This document shows, piece after piece, positions 1 through 9,191 of a stretch of 64,000 bases of DNA. The stretch's first letter is position 1; each line of letters opens with the position of its first letter. Position numbers and translations under genes: made by a program. The notes under the pieces are model-generated. The model searched no databases. It had not been told where the DNA came from and saw only the letters and a list, made by a program, of their open reading frames with translations. Source of the stretch: an uncultured Ruminococcus sp. (GTDB taxonomy: Bacteria > Bacillota > Clostridia > Oscillospirales > Acutalibacteraceae); contig CAJUGO010000005.1 in the NCBI GenBank assembly GCA_910585865.1, positions 1-64,000 of the forward strand. The letters are read 5' to 3'.

Positions 1-744
1 TATGCAACAGGCAATACAAACGAAATGGCACAGTGCGATAAAATCGCAAAGGCAACTGCAACAGCACTGAAAAGATGCGGATTTGAAGTAAAGGTTGGAA
101 AATCAGGAGATACGATGCAGAATCGTTGTAATGAATCTGACAAATTCAATGCTGATATTCATATGCCAATCCATACCAATGCCTATAACGGTAAGGTCAC
201 AGGAGGAACAAGAATTTTCTGCCTTAATTCAAACGGCAGAAAGGCAGCAGATGCTGTTCTAAAGTCACTGGGTTCTATTTCCCCCGGTACAGCTGACAGT
301 GTTTCCTATCAAACTGGACTATATGAAATCAATGTGCCCAGAGCATTAACTGTTTATGTTGAGTGTGAATTTCACGATACAAAGACGGGTTCTGACTGGA
401 TTAGAAACAATACAACAAAAATAGGCGAAGCAATTTGCAAAGGTTTATGTAATTATTTTGGTGTTACATATAAATCACCGTCAACGTCAAAAGAAAAAAT
501 TCTTGACAGCCAGGGCTATAAGAAAGGGCAGAAGTCTGACGGTATTTTGGCTATTAAGGAGCTTCTGTTGATTGCAAAATCTAAAGGCATAATTAAATCA
601 GGAATGGATGAAAACGGTTCATTTGGAAACGGCACTGAAAAAGCAGTAAACGAGGTTCTTAAAATAGGCGGTTACAAACAAAACGGTATTGCAGGAGATA
701 ATTTTATTAAGTATCTTACGAAGCTAATCAAAGAAAGAATTTAA
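1..744 (+). CDS. N-acetylmuramoyl-L-alanine amidase (endolysin), 5' end outside window
   Basis: The reading frame is open from base 1, and the first residues match residues 17 onward of the full-length amidase at 50472-51251, so about 16 residues lie outside the window. It is an Amidase_3-type peptidoglycan amidase without a signal peptide, as in phage endolysins. Visible motifs are the His in HMPIHTNAYNG and the Glu in VYVECEFHDT. After a short Ser/Thr linker the last ~83 residues form a module repeated in the GH25 lysozyme at 25473-26393, probably wall-binding (inferred). The amidase part is almost identical to the 50472 copy, but that copy ends in an SH3 module. Followed by a terminator and a tRNA 3' fragment, it is probably the last gene of a prophage. 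Confidence 0.88.
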   Translation, partial: YATGNTNEMAQCDKIAKATATALKRCGFEVKVGKSGDTMQNRCNESDKFNADIHMPIHTNAYNGKVTGGTRIFCLNSNGRKAADAVLKSLGSISPGTADSVSYQTGLYEINVPRALTVYVECEFHDTKTGSDWIRNNTTKIGEAICKGLCNYFGVTYKSPSTSKEKILDSQGYKKGQKSDGILAIKELLLIAKSKGIIKSGMDENGSFGNGTEKAVNEVLKIGGYKQNGIAGDNFIKYLTKLIKERI

Positions 745-777
745 GAATATGAAATTAAACACATAATTGCAAAAAGA

Positions 778-815
778 TCCCCTCATCTGCCTTTCGGTCG
801 GTGAGGGGGTTTTTA
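778..815 (+). terminator. Rho-independent terminator after amidase
   Basis: CCCCTCA pairs with TGAGGGG around a GC-containing loop and is followed by a T-run. It lies about 35 bases after the amidase stop. Confidence 0.85.
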
Positions 816-924
816 TAATTTTAATACGTTTGCATTTTTTAATAATAGGTATTAGAGAATTTGTAATGCGCTAATAATGCTATATAAAATCTAATAAATA
901 TTAGTTGGAAATAGAATCAGTTTC

Positions 925-945
925 GTGTTGCATTTGTGTTGCATT
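925..945. repeat. Tandem 10-bp repeat, possible integrase arm site
   Basis: GTGTTGCATT occurs twice with an 11-base period, about 130 bases before the tRNA 3' fragment. Short direct repeats near an attachment core are typical of tyrosine-integrase arm-type binding sites. That role is inferred from position only; no integrase gene is in the window. Confidence 0.35.
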
Positions 946-1076
946 CATTAAAAAAAAGCTTATTTTTAGTAAAAAGTTTTGCTTTGTAAATAAGTATATT
1001 TATAATAAAAACTGCGATTATTTGGGAGTTTTGAGATTTTTGGCTTATTTGCTTAGGTTATTAAAAATATTTATTT

Positions 1077-1104
1077 ACGGGTTCAAGTCCCGTCACTCGC
1101 ACCA
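1077..1104 (+). other. tRNA 3'-end fragment (leucine-type), likely attR core
   Basis: The segment has a complete T-arm (stem ACGGG/CCCGT, loop TTCAAGT), then CACTCGC, a discriminator A and CCA. This matches the 3' end of many bacterial tRNA-Leu genes. No GCGAGTG acceptor strand, D-arm or anticodon arm lies upstream; the preceding sequence is plain AT-rich DNA. It is therefore a 3' fragment, as left at the distal end of an element integrated into a tRNA gene. The rebuilt tRNA should lie left of the window. Amino-acid identity is inferred from the acceptor and T-arm only. Confidence 0.75.
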
Positions 1105-1106
1105 CA

Positions 1107-1140
1107 AAAAGCACCGTTTATTCGGTGCTTTTCTTTTTTT
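1107..1140 (+). terminator. Terminator of the interrupted tRNA
   Basis: AAAAGCACCG and CGGTGCTTTT form a stem with a 6-base loop, followed by a long T-run. It starts two bases after the tRNA CCA, so it is probably the original tRNA terminator. Confidence 0.85.
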
Positions 1141-1990
1141 GTTTTTCATTTTCAAAAGTATTATTAAACATATTTACTTTACAATTTTAAAAAAATAAGT
1201 TGAATTATAGGAGCAAATCGCTTATCGGCTTGCCATATCTACTTTTATTGTACCAATTTAATATGTTTTGTCTAGCCGCCCCAAAAGGAGCGGCTAAAAT
1301 TTTTGCACACAGCATGCATTTCTACTAACACACCTCGTGTGAGGTGTGACCGCAAAATATAGTATTTTATCGGTTATTACCACAACATAAGGCGGAATAC
1401 TCCTGGATGATTTTTCTTTTTATGAAAATTACCGGGAAATATATAAAAAATTTAATGCGAACCCACCGGGTGATTTCACATTACTTAGGCTTCGCCTAAT
1501 TTCTATAGGCGATAAATTTATATTTATAATACCATATTTATGTTAAAATTGCAAAATAATTTTAGAGATTATGAAACGGGTAATAATTATTCACTTAAAT
1601 ATATTACAAGTGGGTATTTCGTGTAGCTGTAACTTATTACAATATTTACATTATCCGTATAGCAGGCTTATAATTTAATAATCATAGTGTACATTTTCGG
1701 GTGTACGCTATTTAGTACAATATAAGTGTAAGATATAAAGCAATAAAGCAATAAAAAAGCTTTACTCACTACACATTATTATAAACAGTCGTTTAAGCAG
1801 ATAAAAACCCGTAAGGGGCTTTCGTGTAACGAGCTAAAGTGATTCGTAATAAATGTGCAGGGAAGAATGATCAAATGGCTGAAAAGAAAAGAACTTTATC
1901 AATATATAAAATTAAGTAAAGTAAGCTGAGTCAACAAGATTTTTCGCTATGACAGTTAAAATGAATTTTTATAACTATAATAATGTTGTG
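1141..1990. other. 850-bp region without a convincing gene, several hairpins
   Basis: No supported coding region of ordinary size. Three compact hairpins cluster at 1273-1296 (TAGCCGC/GCGGCTA then an AT-rich tail, terminator-like), 1329-1348 (CACACCTC/GAGGTGTG) and 1485-1499 (TTAGGC/GCCTAA). A 14-codon ORF at 1875-1919 has a good ribosome-binding site (AGGGAAG, 9-base gap) but no homology I recognise. The region could hold a small RNA or a peptide gene. Confidence 0.4.
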
Positions 1991-2018
1991 TTGATAAATA
2001 AATTTTGCATGTTATAAT
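1991..2018 (+). promoter_or_regulatory. Sigma-A-type promoter for the LytTR regulator/kinase pair
   Basis: -35 TTGATA (1991-1996), 16-base spacer, -10 TATAAT (2013-2018). The start codon follows 32 bases later. Confidence 0.65.
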
Positions 2019-2050
2019 GTATGTATCAAATTTGATGGGAGAGGGCTGTA

Positions 2051-2743
2051 ATGAAAATTGCAGTTGTTGATGATGAGAAGATATTTATTAAAAGCTTTTT
2101 TGAAAGATTGGAGAAGTATATACAAAATGGAATTGACGAATTGTATATGTTTGATAATTCTTTAAAATTCTTGAATTCCGATACAATATATGATTTGGTT
2201 TTCCTTGATATAGATATGCCCGGAATTGAAGGTATTACCGTGGCAAAAAATAGAATTAATACAGGTGAAAAAATTGTATTTGTGTCAAATGTAGAATCCC
2301 TTGTGTTTCGTGCTTATAATGCAACTTCGGCAATAGGTTTTATTCGTAAAAGTCATTTGGAAGATGATCTTAGAGATGTTTTTAGAATGTTGGAGAGCTT
2401 AAAAAAAGACACAAGGTATATTACTGTAAAAAGGGGAGCAAATTTAATTAATATCAGTTGCAGAGATATATATTATTTTGAAAAGCAAGTCAATGATGTC
2501 ATTATACATACCGTTAACGGTCAGACAATATACCGTCAAACAATTAAAGAGTTGGAAAAACAGCTTTTGGATTATGGATTTATAAAAAGTCATGAAGGAT
2601 ATCTTGTAAATATTGACTATATATACAGTATTGGTACGTCTGAAATCATTCTGACTAATAAAGTAAAAATTCCAATTAGCAGAAAAAACGTAATGCGAGT
2701 TAAAGAAGCATTTTTGCTAAGGTGTGGTGAAGGCGATGTATAG
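2051..2743 (+). CDS. LytTR-family response regulator
   Basis: A 230-residue AgrA/ComE-type transcription factor. An N-terminal receiver domain (about 1-120) has the acidic pair D7-D8 and the phospho-acceptor D53 in FLDIDMP. A LytTR DNA-binding domain occupies about 130-225. The ribosome-binding site GGGAGAGG is 7 bases upstream of ATG. It overlaps the next gene, a GHKL histidine kinase, which should be its partner. LytTR regulators usually bind paired direct repeats about 21 bases apart. Targets are unknown; no peptide processing or export gene (AgrB/ComA type) is adjacent. Confidence 0.9.
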   Translation: MKIAVVDDEKIFIKSFFERLEKYIQNGIDELYMFDNSLKFLNSDTIYDLVFLDIDMPGIEGITVAKNRINTGEKIVFVSNVESLVFRAYNATSAIGFIRKSHLEDDLRDVFRMLESLKKDTRYITVKRGANLINISCRDIYYFEKQVNDVIIHTVNGQTIYRQTIKELEKQLLDYGFIKSHEGYLVNIDYIYSIGTSEIILTNKVKIPISRKNVMRVKEAFLLRCGEGDV

Positions 2744-4058
2744 CATATTACACACAGCATTTGAGCTGTTTATTAATTTGTATCAGGGAGTAATTATTGT
2801 AATGTTTTGCTATAAATTTTTAGGAGGAAAATTTGACAAAAGAAAAAATATTATTTTTGCGATTATCGCAATTATAGTGATGTTTCTTGGCGTAACAGTG
2901 CAAAATTATTTAAACATTACCTTTTCATTGTCAGAAGTGTTGCTTTTTTGCATTATTATGTTCTCGTACACCTTCATTTGTTTGAAAGGAAAAATATATT
3001 TAAAAATACTTACTCCGGTTATTGCTTACGCAGTTATGGCAGGTGTTGGGCTGGCTGTTACATGCCTTTGTATGGTGGTGTATAATTTAAAAAGAGAGAC
3101 AATTATTATGGGAAATCATTATGTTAGATACTATATGGTGATTATTGTCAATATTTCAATAACTCTCATTTTGTCTTTAATATTAAAATTTCAAAAAAAC
3201 AAAATTAATTTAAAATCATATTCCGATTTATTTATATTTTTAGTTTTGCCGGTGATTGGATTAATTGTAAACTTTTTGTCCTACTTTGTTTCAACAAATG
3301 AATCAATAAAAAAATACGAATTATTTATGTTAGCATCAATTGCTGTATTGACATTTATAATGCATATTATTGTTTTAAATGTTATGGTAAAAGTCAGTAA
3401 AAATTCTGAACTTAAAGCACAGAATCTTGTTATGCAACAAGAACAGAAATATTACTATGATGAAATAAAAAACAGCAATGAATATATCCAGCAAATTTCA
3501 ACAATTAAGCATGATTTGAAAAATAAAGTTTTATGTATTGAAGAACTAATCAGAAAAGAGGAATACGATAAAGCCATCTCAATATGTAATTCTACAAGCA
3601 AAAGCCTTATTACTGCCGAGATATTCAGAACTGAAAACATATATTTGAATTCAATACTAAATGTTCTGCATAAAAAAGCGAGCGAATGTAAAATAGATTT
3701 AAAAGTTGAAATCAAATCGGAGCTGTCAAAAATTAAAGGCGAAGATATTATTACTATTGTCGGTAATCTGTGTGATAATGCTATAGAGTATCTTTCGGAT
3801 AAAAAAACAAGAAAACTGCTTGTTCGGATTTATACAAAAGGTGCTTATTATATTATTACAGTTAAAAATTCAATAGAGCAATCTGTATTGGCGGATAATC
3901 CAAATTTAATAACCGACAAGGAGGACAGAGTGTTTCACGGTAACGGAATACCGAGCGTTAAAAAATTAGCAGAATATTATAACGGCTGTACTAATTTTAT
4001 TGAGAAAGACAATATGTTCATTTCTAAGATAATGTTGGAAATACCAAATATCACTTAA
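2736..4058 (+). CDS. GHKL sensor histidine kinase (AgrC/HPK10-like)
   Basis: A 440-residue membrane kinase. About 200 N-terminal residues form six or so hydrophobic segments, the usual peptide-sensing part of AgrC-like kinases. A short coiled linker leads to the phospho-acceptor box IKHDLKNK. The ATPase domain has an N-box (GNLCDNAIEYL) and a G-box (HGNGIPSVKKLAEYYNG). ATG 2736 is preferred because GGTGA lies 5 bases before it; an in-frame GTG at 2724 is the alternative. The gene overlaps the upstream regulator by 8 bases, so the two should be co-translated. The signal is unknown. Confidence 0.87.
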   Translation: MYSILHTAFELFINLYQGVIIVMFCYKFLGGKFDKRKNIIFAIIAIIVMFLGVTVQNYLNITFSLSEVLLFCIIMFSYTFICLKGKIYLKILTPVIAYAVMAGVGLAVTCLCMVVYNLKRETIIMGNHYVRYYMVIIVNISITLILSLILKFQKNKINLKSYSDLFIFLVLPVIGLIVNFLSYFVSTNESIKKYELFMLASIAVLTFIMHIIVLNVMVKVSKNSELKAQNLVMQQEQKYYYDEIKNSNEYIQQISTIKHDLKNKVLCIEELIRKEEYDKAISICNSTSKSLITAEIFRTENIYLNSILNVLHKKASECKIDLKVEIKSELSKIKGEDIITIVGNLCDNAIEYLSDKKTRKLLVRIYTKGAYYIITVKNSIEQSVLADNPNLITDKEDRVFHGNGIPSVKKLAEYYNGCTNFIEKDNMFISKIMLEIPNIT

Positions 4059-4097
4059 ATACAACCGATTACAACAGAATACTTTATATTTTACTTT

Positions 4098-4170
4098 AAT
4101 CTGCTATATTATAGATAAAATGGTTTTGTTATAAGCCTGTTATCTGTAATATAGCAGATTTTTTGTGCGA
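4098..4170 (+). terminator. Terminator after the kinase gene
   Basis: A long imperfect stem (AATCTGCTATATTA with TAATATAGCAGATT, plus AGATAA with TTATCT) ends in TTTTTT. Confidence 0.75.
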
Positions 4171-4278
4171 AATCATTTGCATAGGGGATACATATTATGC
4201 GATAACTAAAAAATCACTCGGACTAACAAACCTAAAAGATGAAAACCCGTTTTAACTAAAATCAAAGGAGAGGAATTT

Positions 4279-7200
4279 GTGAGCAGAAAAATTAAAAAAT
4301 CGGTTTCTGTGTTGTTGATTGCAGTAATCTTATCGACTATGTTTACAATGGTACAAAGTGCAAAAGAAGTTAATAATTCAGAAGCAACATTTTCTAACGA
4401 AGATATTTCCGTATTTGGAGAAAATTCATTCGGAAATTTGATTTCAGAGAAAATTGACGAAGAAATGCCGGAATCGTCAAAAACTTCCGGAAATCATATT
4501 ACTGATCTTATAATTAACGAAAGTACAGCGGTTGTATCATATGAAGCAACTGTTGACTGCACTATTATTGCTGCAATTTATGATGAAAATACTGACGAAT
4601 TGCTTGCAATGGGAAAGGTTGCTGCATTAGCAGACAATAATACAGTTAATATTAATATTCAGACAAATCAGATGCCTGCATATTTTGTTGCAAAAGCGTT
4701 TATGATAGACAAAAATAATTCTCCGCTTTCAAAATCGTATTCTACATCACTCTACACAGAGTCAATACAAGAAGTTAAAAAGCTTAGCGCAAGTGATTTT
4801 GATGCAGATAGAGTACTTAATCTTGATGATAATGACAGCACAAACTTTGCTGTTTACGGAGAAAATACGAAAGTAATAGAAAGTCAGGAAAATAAAAATA
4901 TTCCTGTTACAATTGATGAAGAAAACAGTAAGTATGTTTTTTCAAATGCAACTGACGAGCTTACTTCATTATCGGTCGGAGATATATTTGCATATCCGTA
5001 TACTTTAGATAATGTCATTATTATAAAAGTAGATTCAATTTCTGTTGACGGAGATGTTGTAACAATAACTGAAGCAGATACTGAACTTGAAGAAGTTTTT
5101 GATTATGTAAAAATAGATACTTCACAAACTATGGGCAATTGTGAAGTGGATGACAGTAATCTTGGAGATGATGTTGAGTATGTTGGCAGATACGGTGGAA
5201 CTTCACAAGTGAGTCCTAAGGTCAGCAACAGTGTAGGGGCAATTAATAAACCATTTGATTGGTCGCCTGATGCTTTAGAGTTTAATTTAACCGGCAATGA
5301 TATATTTAGCGGAAAAGTATTTTTTCAAATTGAAGTCGATGGCGAAATATATGTATCATTTGATGAATGTTACATTAATTTTGAATTAGGTTATACTATG
5401 GGGTATAGTATTTCAATAAATGCAAAAATAGATAAAGTAGAAAAGGAGCTTCCATCACTATCGTTCAGAGGTATTCCCGGCTTAAGAATAGCACTTACTC
5501 CCAAAATTGTATTCTCAGCTTCTGCTTCGATATCTCTTGAGATGACAGTAAGCGGTCAAATAGGTTTTGCATTTTCTACAGATGACGGATTTAGTAATAA
5601 GTCGTCCGGACCGTCAACTCACAGTGAAATAAAAATTGAGGGTGATGTTTATCTTGGATTGGTTTTGGAGCCAAGCATAACTGTGGTTAGTAAAAAGATA
5701 GCTAAAGCGAGTGTGCCGGCAGAGGCAGGTGTGCATCTTAGTGCGGAATTAAGTACAAACAGAGCAGATGATGACGAAGCAGTTCTGCATGAGTGTAAAA
5801 AGTGTGTTTCAGGAAAAATTAGTATAGATATTAATGTTTCAGCAAATGTGAAATTTTTTGGAAATAAAAAATTTAAATATGATACAACAATTATTGAGGA
5901 ATCATTTGACCTTAGCAAATTTTACTATTCATTTGATTATGATGAGTTTGACTGGACAAGCTGTCCTCATCTAAAATATTTGGTAAATGCGTCAGTTACG
6001 AAGGACGGTGTACCTTATCCGAATGCGCCTGTTATGGTATACGGTGACAGATATGCTGAGAATATGGGCAAAACCGATGAAAACGGTAAGATATCTTTTT
6101 ATTTGCCTGATGACTTGTATGTACTAAGTGTTGACGGAGAGCAGGCAGGCTTTGTTGTTTATAAGAAGGGTGCGGATGTCAGTTTGGACATAGTTACGGC
6201 AACAACAGCACCGGAAACAACCGAACCTCAAACAACTGAGCCGGAAATAACTGATCCTGTACAAGACGGTATAACATGGACTTTGAATAATGGTGTATTA
6301 AATATATATGGATCCGGTCCTATGGATAATTATGATTCAATGAATTCAGTACCGTGGAGCAAACATTATAGTGAGATTGTCAAAGTAAATATATCAAAAG
6401 GAATTACAAGTATTGGTTCTTATTCTTTTATAGGGTGTAACAATCTTAAAAGTATAATAATTCCTGATAGTGTTATAAGTATTGGTTCTCATGCTTTTGA
6501 AAGGTGTAACAATCTTAAAAGTATAATAATTCCTGATAGTGTTATAAGTATTGGTTCTTATGCTTTTCGGCAATGTACAAAACTTGAAAGTGTAAATATG
6601 CCGAAATATATAGAAAATATTGGTGATTATTGTTTCAGCGAGTGTACAAGACTTAATAATATAGTAATTCCAAGCAAAGTTACAAGTATAAGTAGAGGAA
6701 TGTTCTATGGATGTAAGAATTTAAACCTTGTTACATTGCATAATCACATTGAAAGTATTAGATTTTCCGCTTTTCGCTTATGTACAAGATTGACAAGTAT
6801 AAATATTCCAGACAGTGTTAAAAGCATTGATGGCTTTGCTTTTAACAATTGTACGGGGTTAATAAATGTTAATATACCTGACAGCGTTATTAGTATGGGA
6901 AACTCAGTTTTTAGAGATTGCATAAATCTTGAAAAGGTGACAATACCAAATAGTTTAAAAAGTATACCAGATTATACTTTTTATGGATGTGAGTATCTCA
7001 CAGATGTGATAATACCGGATAATATTACTATTATAGGAAATTATGCTTTCTATAAATGTAAAAATTTTGCTGACATTGCGATTCCTAATAGTGTAACAAC
7101 TATTGGAAGTAATTCTTTTGCATATTGTACAAATATTAAAAGAATAGAAATGCCCGATAGTGTTACAAAAATTCTTGGTAGTGCATTTTATGCTTGTAAT

Positions 7201-8067
7201 AGTATTGAGAGTGTAATAATATCTCAAGAAGTTTCAGAGATATATTATAAAACTTTTTATGGTTGTACAAATCTTAAAGAAATAAAAATTTCTGATAGCG
7301 TTAAAATCATTGGAGAATCGTCTTTTGAGAATTGTAGCAGTCTTATAAACATTAATATGCCGAGCAGTTTGCAAAAAATTAATCAATATGCATTTAGTGG
7401 TTGCAAAAATCTTAAAAATATATTTTTTAATAACGATTTACCGATAATTTCAAATTATTCATTTCAAGGAGTAGTTGGAAATGCATATTATCCAAAAGGC
7501 AATTCAACATGGGAAGATAGTGTGTTGGGTAATTACGGAGGTGATATTACCTGGATTCCTTATGATCTGAATGTACCGATAAATGTTTCTGAAAAAGCAA
7601 AATCAATGGCTCTGGTTTCCTCACAAAATATTTCTAATGCTGCCGGCATTTCAACGATAACTGCTGAATATGATAACAAGATGGCAAATGCTGACTATAT
7701 CATAGCCGTTGTAAAGGATAAAAATGCAGAAGATGCTTTGTCTTCTGATAATGTGCTTTACATAGATCAGGTTACTGCTGATGAAAACGGAGTTATTTCA
7801 AAATCAATTCCTATACCTTCTGATACCAATTCTTATGACATAGTTGTATATGGACCTGAAAAAACAACTTTAAAAGGTGATGTTAACGGTGATGGAAAGG
7901 TAAGCGTTGTTGATGCAACCGATATTCAAAAGTATATTGTGCAAATGATCTCTCTTAATGAGGAGCAACTTAAGGCTGCTGATGTAACCGGAGATGGCAA
8001 AATTGATATTAGAGACGTAACTCTAATTCAAAAATATCTTGTTGAACTTATCCCCACACTGGAATGA
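4279..8067 (+). CDS. Secreted leucine-rich-repeat protein with C-terminal dockerin
   Basis: A 1262-residue exported protein. GTG is the start; AAAGGAGAGG sits 5 bases upstream. It has a signal peptide (about 1-27), a long beta-rich region (about 30-580), a small Ig- or carboxypeptidase-regulatory-like domain (about 575-640) and a Thr/Pro/Glu linker. About 18 BspA-type LRR units (LRR_5, about 23 residues each, with cores like SIIIPDSVISIGSYAF) follow. A type I dockerin fills the last 60-70 residues, with two Ca2+-binding loops (DVNGDGKVSVVDAT and DVTGDGKIDIRDVT). The dockerin predicts docking to a cohesin scaffold at the surface. The LRRs suggest adhesion. Two neighbouring LRR units are nearly identical in DNA. 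No catalytic domain is recognised. Confidence 0.88.
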   Translation: MSRKIKKSVSVLLIAVILSTMFTMVQSAKEVNNSEATFSNEDISVFGENSFGNLISEKIDEEMPESSKTSGNHITDLIINESTAVVSYEATVDCTIIAAIYDENTDELLAMGKVAALADNNTVNINIQTNQMPAYFVAKAFMIDKNNSPLSKSYSTSLYTESIQEVKKLSASDFDADRVLNLDDNDSTNFAVYGENTKVIESQENKNIPVTIDEENSKYVFSNATDELTSLSVGDIFAYPYTLDNVIIIKVDSISVDGDVVTITEADTELEEVFDYVKIDTSQTMGNCEVDDSNLGDDVEYVGRYGGTSQVSPKVSNSVGAINKPFDWSPDALEFNLTGNDIFSGKVFFQIEVDGEIYVSFDECYINFELGYTMGYSISINAKIDKVEKELPSLSFRGIPGLRIALTPKIVFSASASISLEMTVSGQIGFAFSTDDGFSNKSSGPSTHSEIKIEGDVYLGLVLEPSITVVSKKIAKASVPAEAGVHLSAELSTNRADDDEAVLHECKKCVSGKISIDINVSANVKFFGNKKFKYDTTIIEESFDLSKFYYSFDYDEFDWTSCPHLKYLVNASVTKDGVPYPNAPVMVYGDRYAENMGKTDENGKISFYLPDDLYVLSVDGEQAGFVVYKKGADVSLDIVTATTAPETTEPQTTEPEITDPVQDGITWTLNNGVLNIYGSGPMDNYDSMNSVPWSKHYSEIVKVNISKGITSIGSYSFIGCNNLKSIIIPDSVISIGSHAFERCNNLKSIIIPDSVISIGSYAFRQCTKLESVNMPKYIENIGDYCFSECTRLNNIVIPSKVTSISRGMFYGCKNLNLVTLHNHIESIRFSAFRLCTRLTSINIPDSVKSIDGFAFNNCTGLINVNIPDSVISMGNSVFRDCINLEKVTIPNSLKSIPDYTFYGCEYLTDVIIPDNITIIGNYAFYKCKNFADIAIPNSVTTIGSNSFAYCTNIKRIEMPDSVTKILGSAFYACNSIESVIISQEVSEIYYKTFYGCTNLKEIKISDSVKIIGESSFENCSSLININMPSSLQKINQYAFSGCKNLKNIFFNNDLPIISNYSFQGVVGNAYYPKGNSTWEDSVLGNYGGDITWIPYDLNVPINVSEKAKSMALVSSQNISNAAGISTITAEYDNKMANADYIIAVVKDKNAEDALSSDNVLYIDQVTADENGVISKSIPIPSDTNSYDIVVYGPEKTTLKGDVNGDGKVSVVDATDIQKYIVQMISLNEEQLKAADVTGDGKIDIRDVTLIQKYLVELIPTLE
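6436..6572 (+). repeat. Tandem 69-bp LRR unit duplication
   Basis: Two successive LRR units share an exact run of about 55 bases (beginning GTGTAACAATC) with a 69-base period, while the other LRR units have diverged. This marks a recent in-frame unit duplication. Confidence 0.85.
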
Positions 8068-8143
8068 TACTTAAAGAACTCCTATTCGGCTATTACAATC
8101 GGGTCTCGTTTTGTTGGGAAGGTTGATTAAATACTGAAACTAT

Positions 8144-8171
8144 GGGGAAGTGCTACTTGTGGCACTTCCCC
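8144..8171 (+). terminator. Hairpin after the dockerin gene
   Basis: GGGGAAGTGC and GCACTTCCCC form a perfect 10-bp stem with an 8-base loop. The 3' side lacks a clear T-run, so it may terminate weakly or protect the 3' end. Confidence 0.5.
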
Positions 8172-8341
8172 GAAGAATTATCTTTAAGTAAAGCAGGAAT
8201 TAATAAAAATCAATGCTTATAAACATTATAATCATAAATATTAATAAACACTTCGTCGCATTATATATAAATTAGAAATAAAATATACTTATATTGAAAT
8301 TACGATAATTTTTTGCTAAAATAAATAATGAGGTGAATGAT

Positions 8342-9058
8342 ATGCTCAATATAGCGATTGTTGATGACGAACCGATATTTATTAATATGTTGATTGATAA
8401 AATAGACGATAGCTGTAAAATTTTAAATATAAATTATTCAGTTGATAAATATTCCAATGGATTTGATTTGCTGGATAATTATAAGAAGTATCATATAGTT
8501 TTTCTTGATATAGAGATGCCGGATATTGACGGAATTGCAATTGCTCAAAAAATTAATGAACTTAAAAGTGATTTTGAATTTCCTTATCTGATTTTTATTA
8601 CAAGCCATTATAATCTTGTGTTTGATGCACTTAAAAGTTTTCCATATACATTTATAAGAAAGGATGCTGTAAATGATGATTTGTTTCGTTGTCTCAACAG
8701 AATTAAGAATAGCATAAAATTCTCATTACAGACAATAGTAATACGGTCTGAAAGAAAAGATATTGTAATAAAGGTTAGTGATATAATTTTTTTGGAAAAA
8801 CAGAAAAATTATGTTATATATTATACTGCTGATACACATTATAAGATTAGAAGTGATATAAATAAGGAATTTGAGAAACTTTCGGCATTTGGATTTGTTC
8901 GGCCTCATATTGGTTATGTAGTGAATAAAAGAGCAATAACGTGCATTACTTCTGACTGTATATCACTTATAAATGGTAAAGATATTCCTTTAAATAAAAA
9001 AAGAAGAGATGAAATAAAACATATATATTATAAATGGCTATGTGACAAAAATAATTAG
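8342..9058 (+). CDS. Orphan LytTR-family response regulator
   Basis: A 238-residue receiver plus LytTR transcription factor, related to the one at 2051. D56 in FLDIEMP is the likely phospho-acceptor; the LytTR domain spans about 135-235. ATG 8342 is used because AGGTG lies 6 bases before it; a GTG at 8333 overlaps that site. No kinase gene is adjacent, so it may be driven by the kinase at 2736 or another. It sits directly upstream of the NRPS gene, and the gap between them holds a paired direct repeat of LytTR-operator geometry. It is a good candidate for the pathway activator (inference). Confidence 0.88.
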   Translation: MLNIAIVDDEPIFINMLIDKIDDSCKILNINYSVDKYSNGFDLLDNYKKYHIVFLDIEMPDIDGIAIAQKINELKSDFEFPYLIFITSHYNLVFDALKSFPYTFIRKDAVNDDLFRCLNRIKNSIKFSLQTIVIRSERKDIVIKVSDIIFLEKQKNYVIYYTADTHYKIRSDINKEFEKLSAFGFVRPHIGYVVNKRAITCITSDCISLINGKDIPLNKKRRDEIKHIYYKWLCDKNN

Positions 9059-9075
9059 TTTTATATTTATAGATA

Positions 9076-9116
9076 AAGTGTGTAAGTAAAAAAACAGCTT
9101 GCACACTTTTGCTTTT
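9076..9116 (+). terminator. Terminator after the orphan regulator
   Basis: AAAGTGTG-T-AAG pairs with CTT-G-CACACTTT, and a T-rich tail follows. It separates the regulator transcript from the NRPS operon. Confidence 0.7.
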
Positions 9117-9158
9117 TATGTAGGTAAAAGGGTTAGAATATTGGTTAAAAATAATGTG

Positions 9159-9191
9159 ATTTTACCAGAAAACGCACAAATTTTACCGGAA
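9159..9191 (+). promoter_or_regulatory. Candidate LytTR operator (direct repeat, 21-bp period)
   Basis: ATTTTACCAGAA (9159-9170) and ATTTTACCGGAA (9180-9191) match at 11 of 12 bases and start 21 bases apart, two helical turns. This is the usual layout of LytTR-regulator sites. It lies between the orphan LytTR gene and the NRPS, about 220 bases before the NRPS promoter. A TATTCT 25 bases downstream could be the -10 of an activator-dependent promoter. The assignment to this regulator is inferred. Confidence 0.5.

Noticed and set aside
905..1198. 97-codon ORF
   Set aside because: It spans the tRNA fragment and its terminator, has no ribosome-binding site and encodes low-complexity Phe/Ile/Lys.
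2051..4058. Full Agr-type quorum system
   Set aside because: No AgrB-like protease or convincing AgrD-like precursor next to the regulator and kinase.
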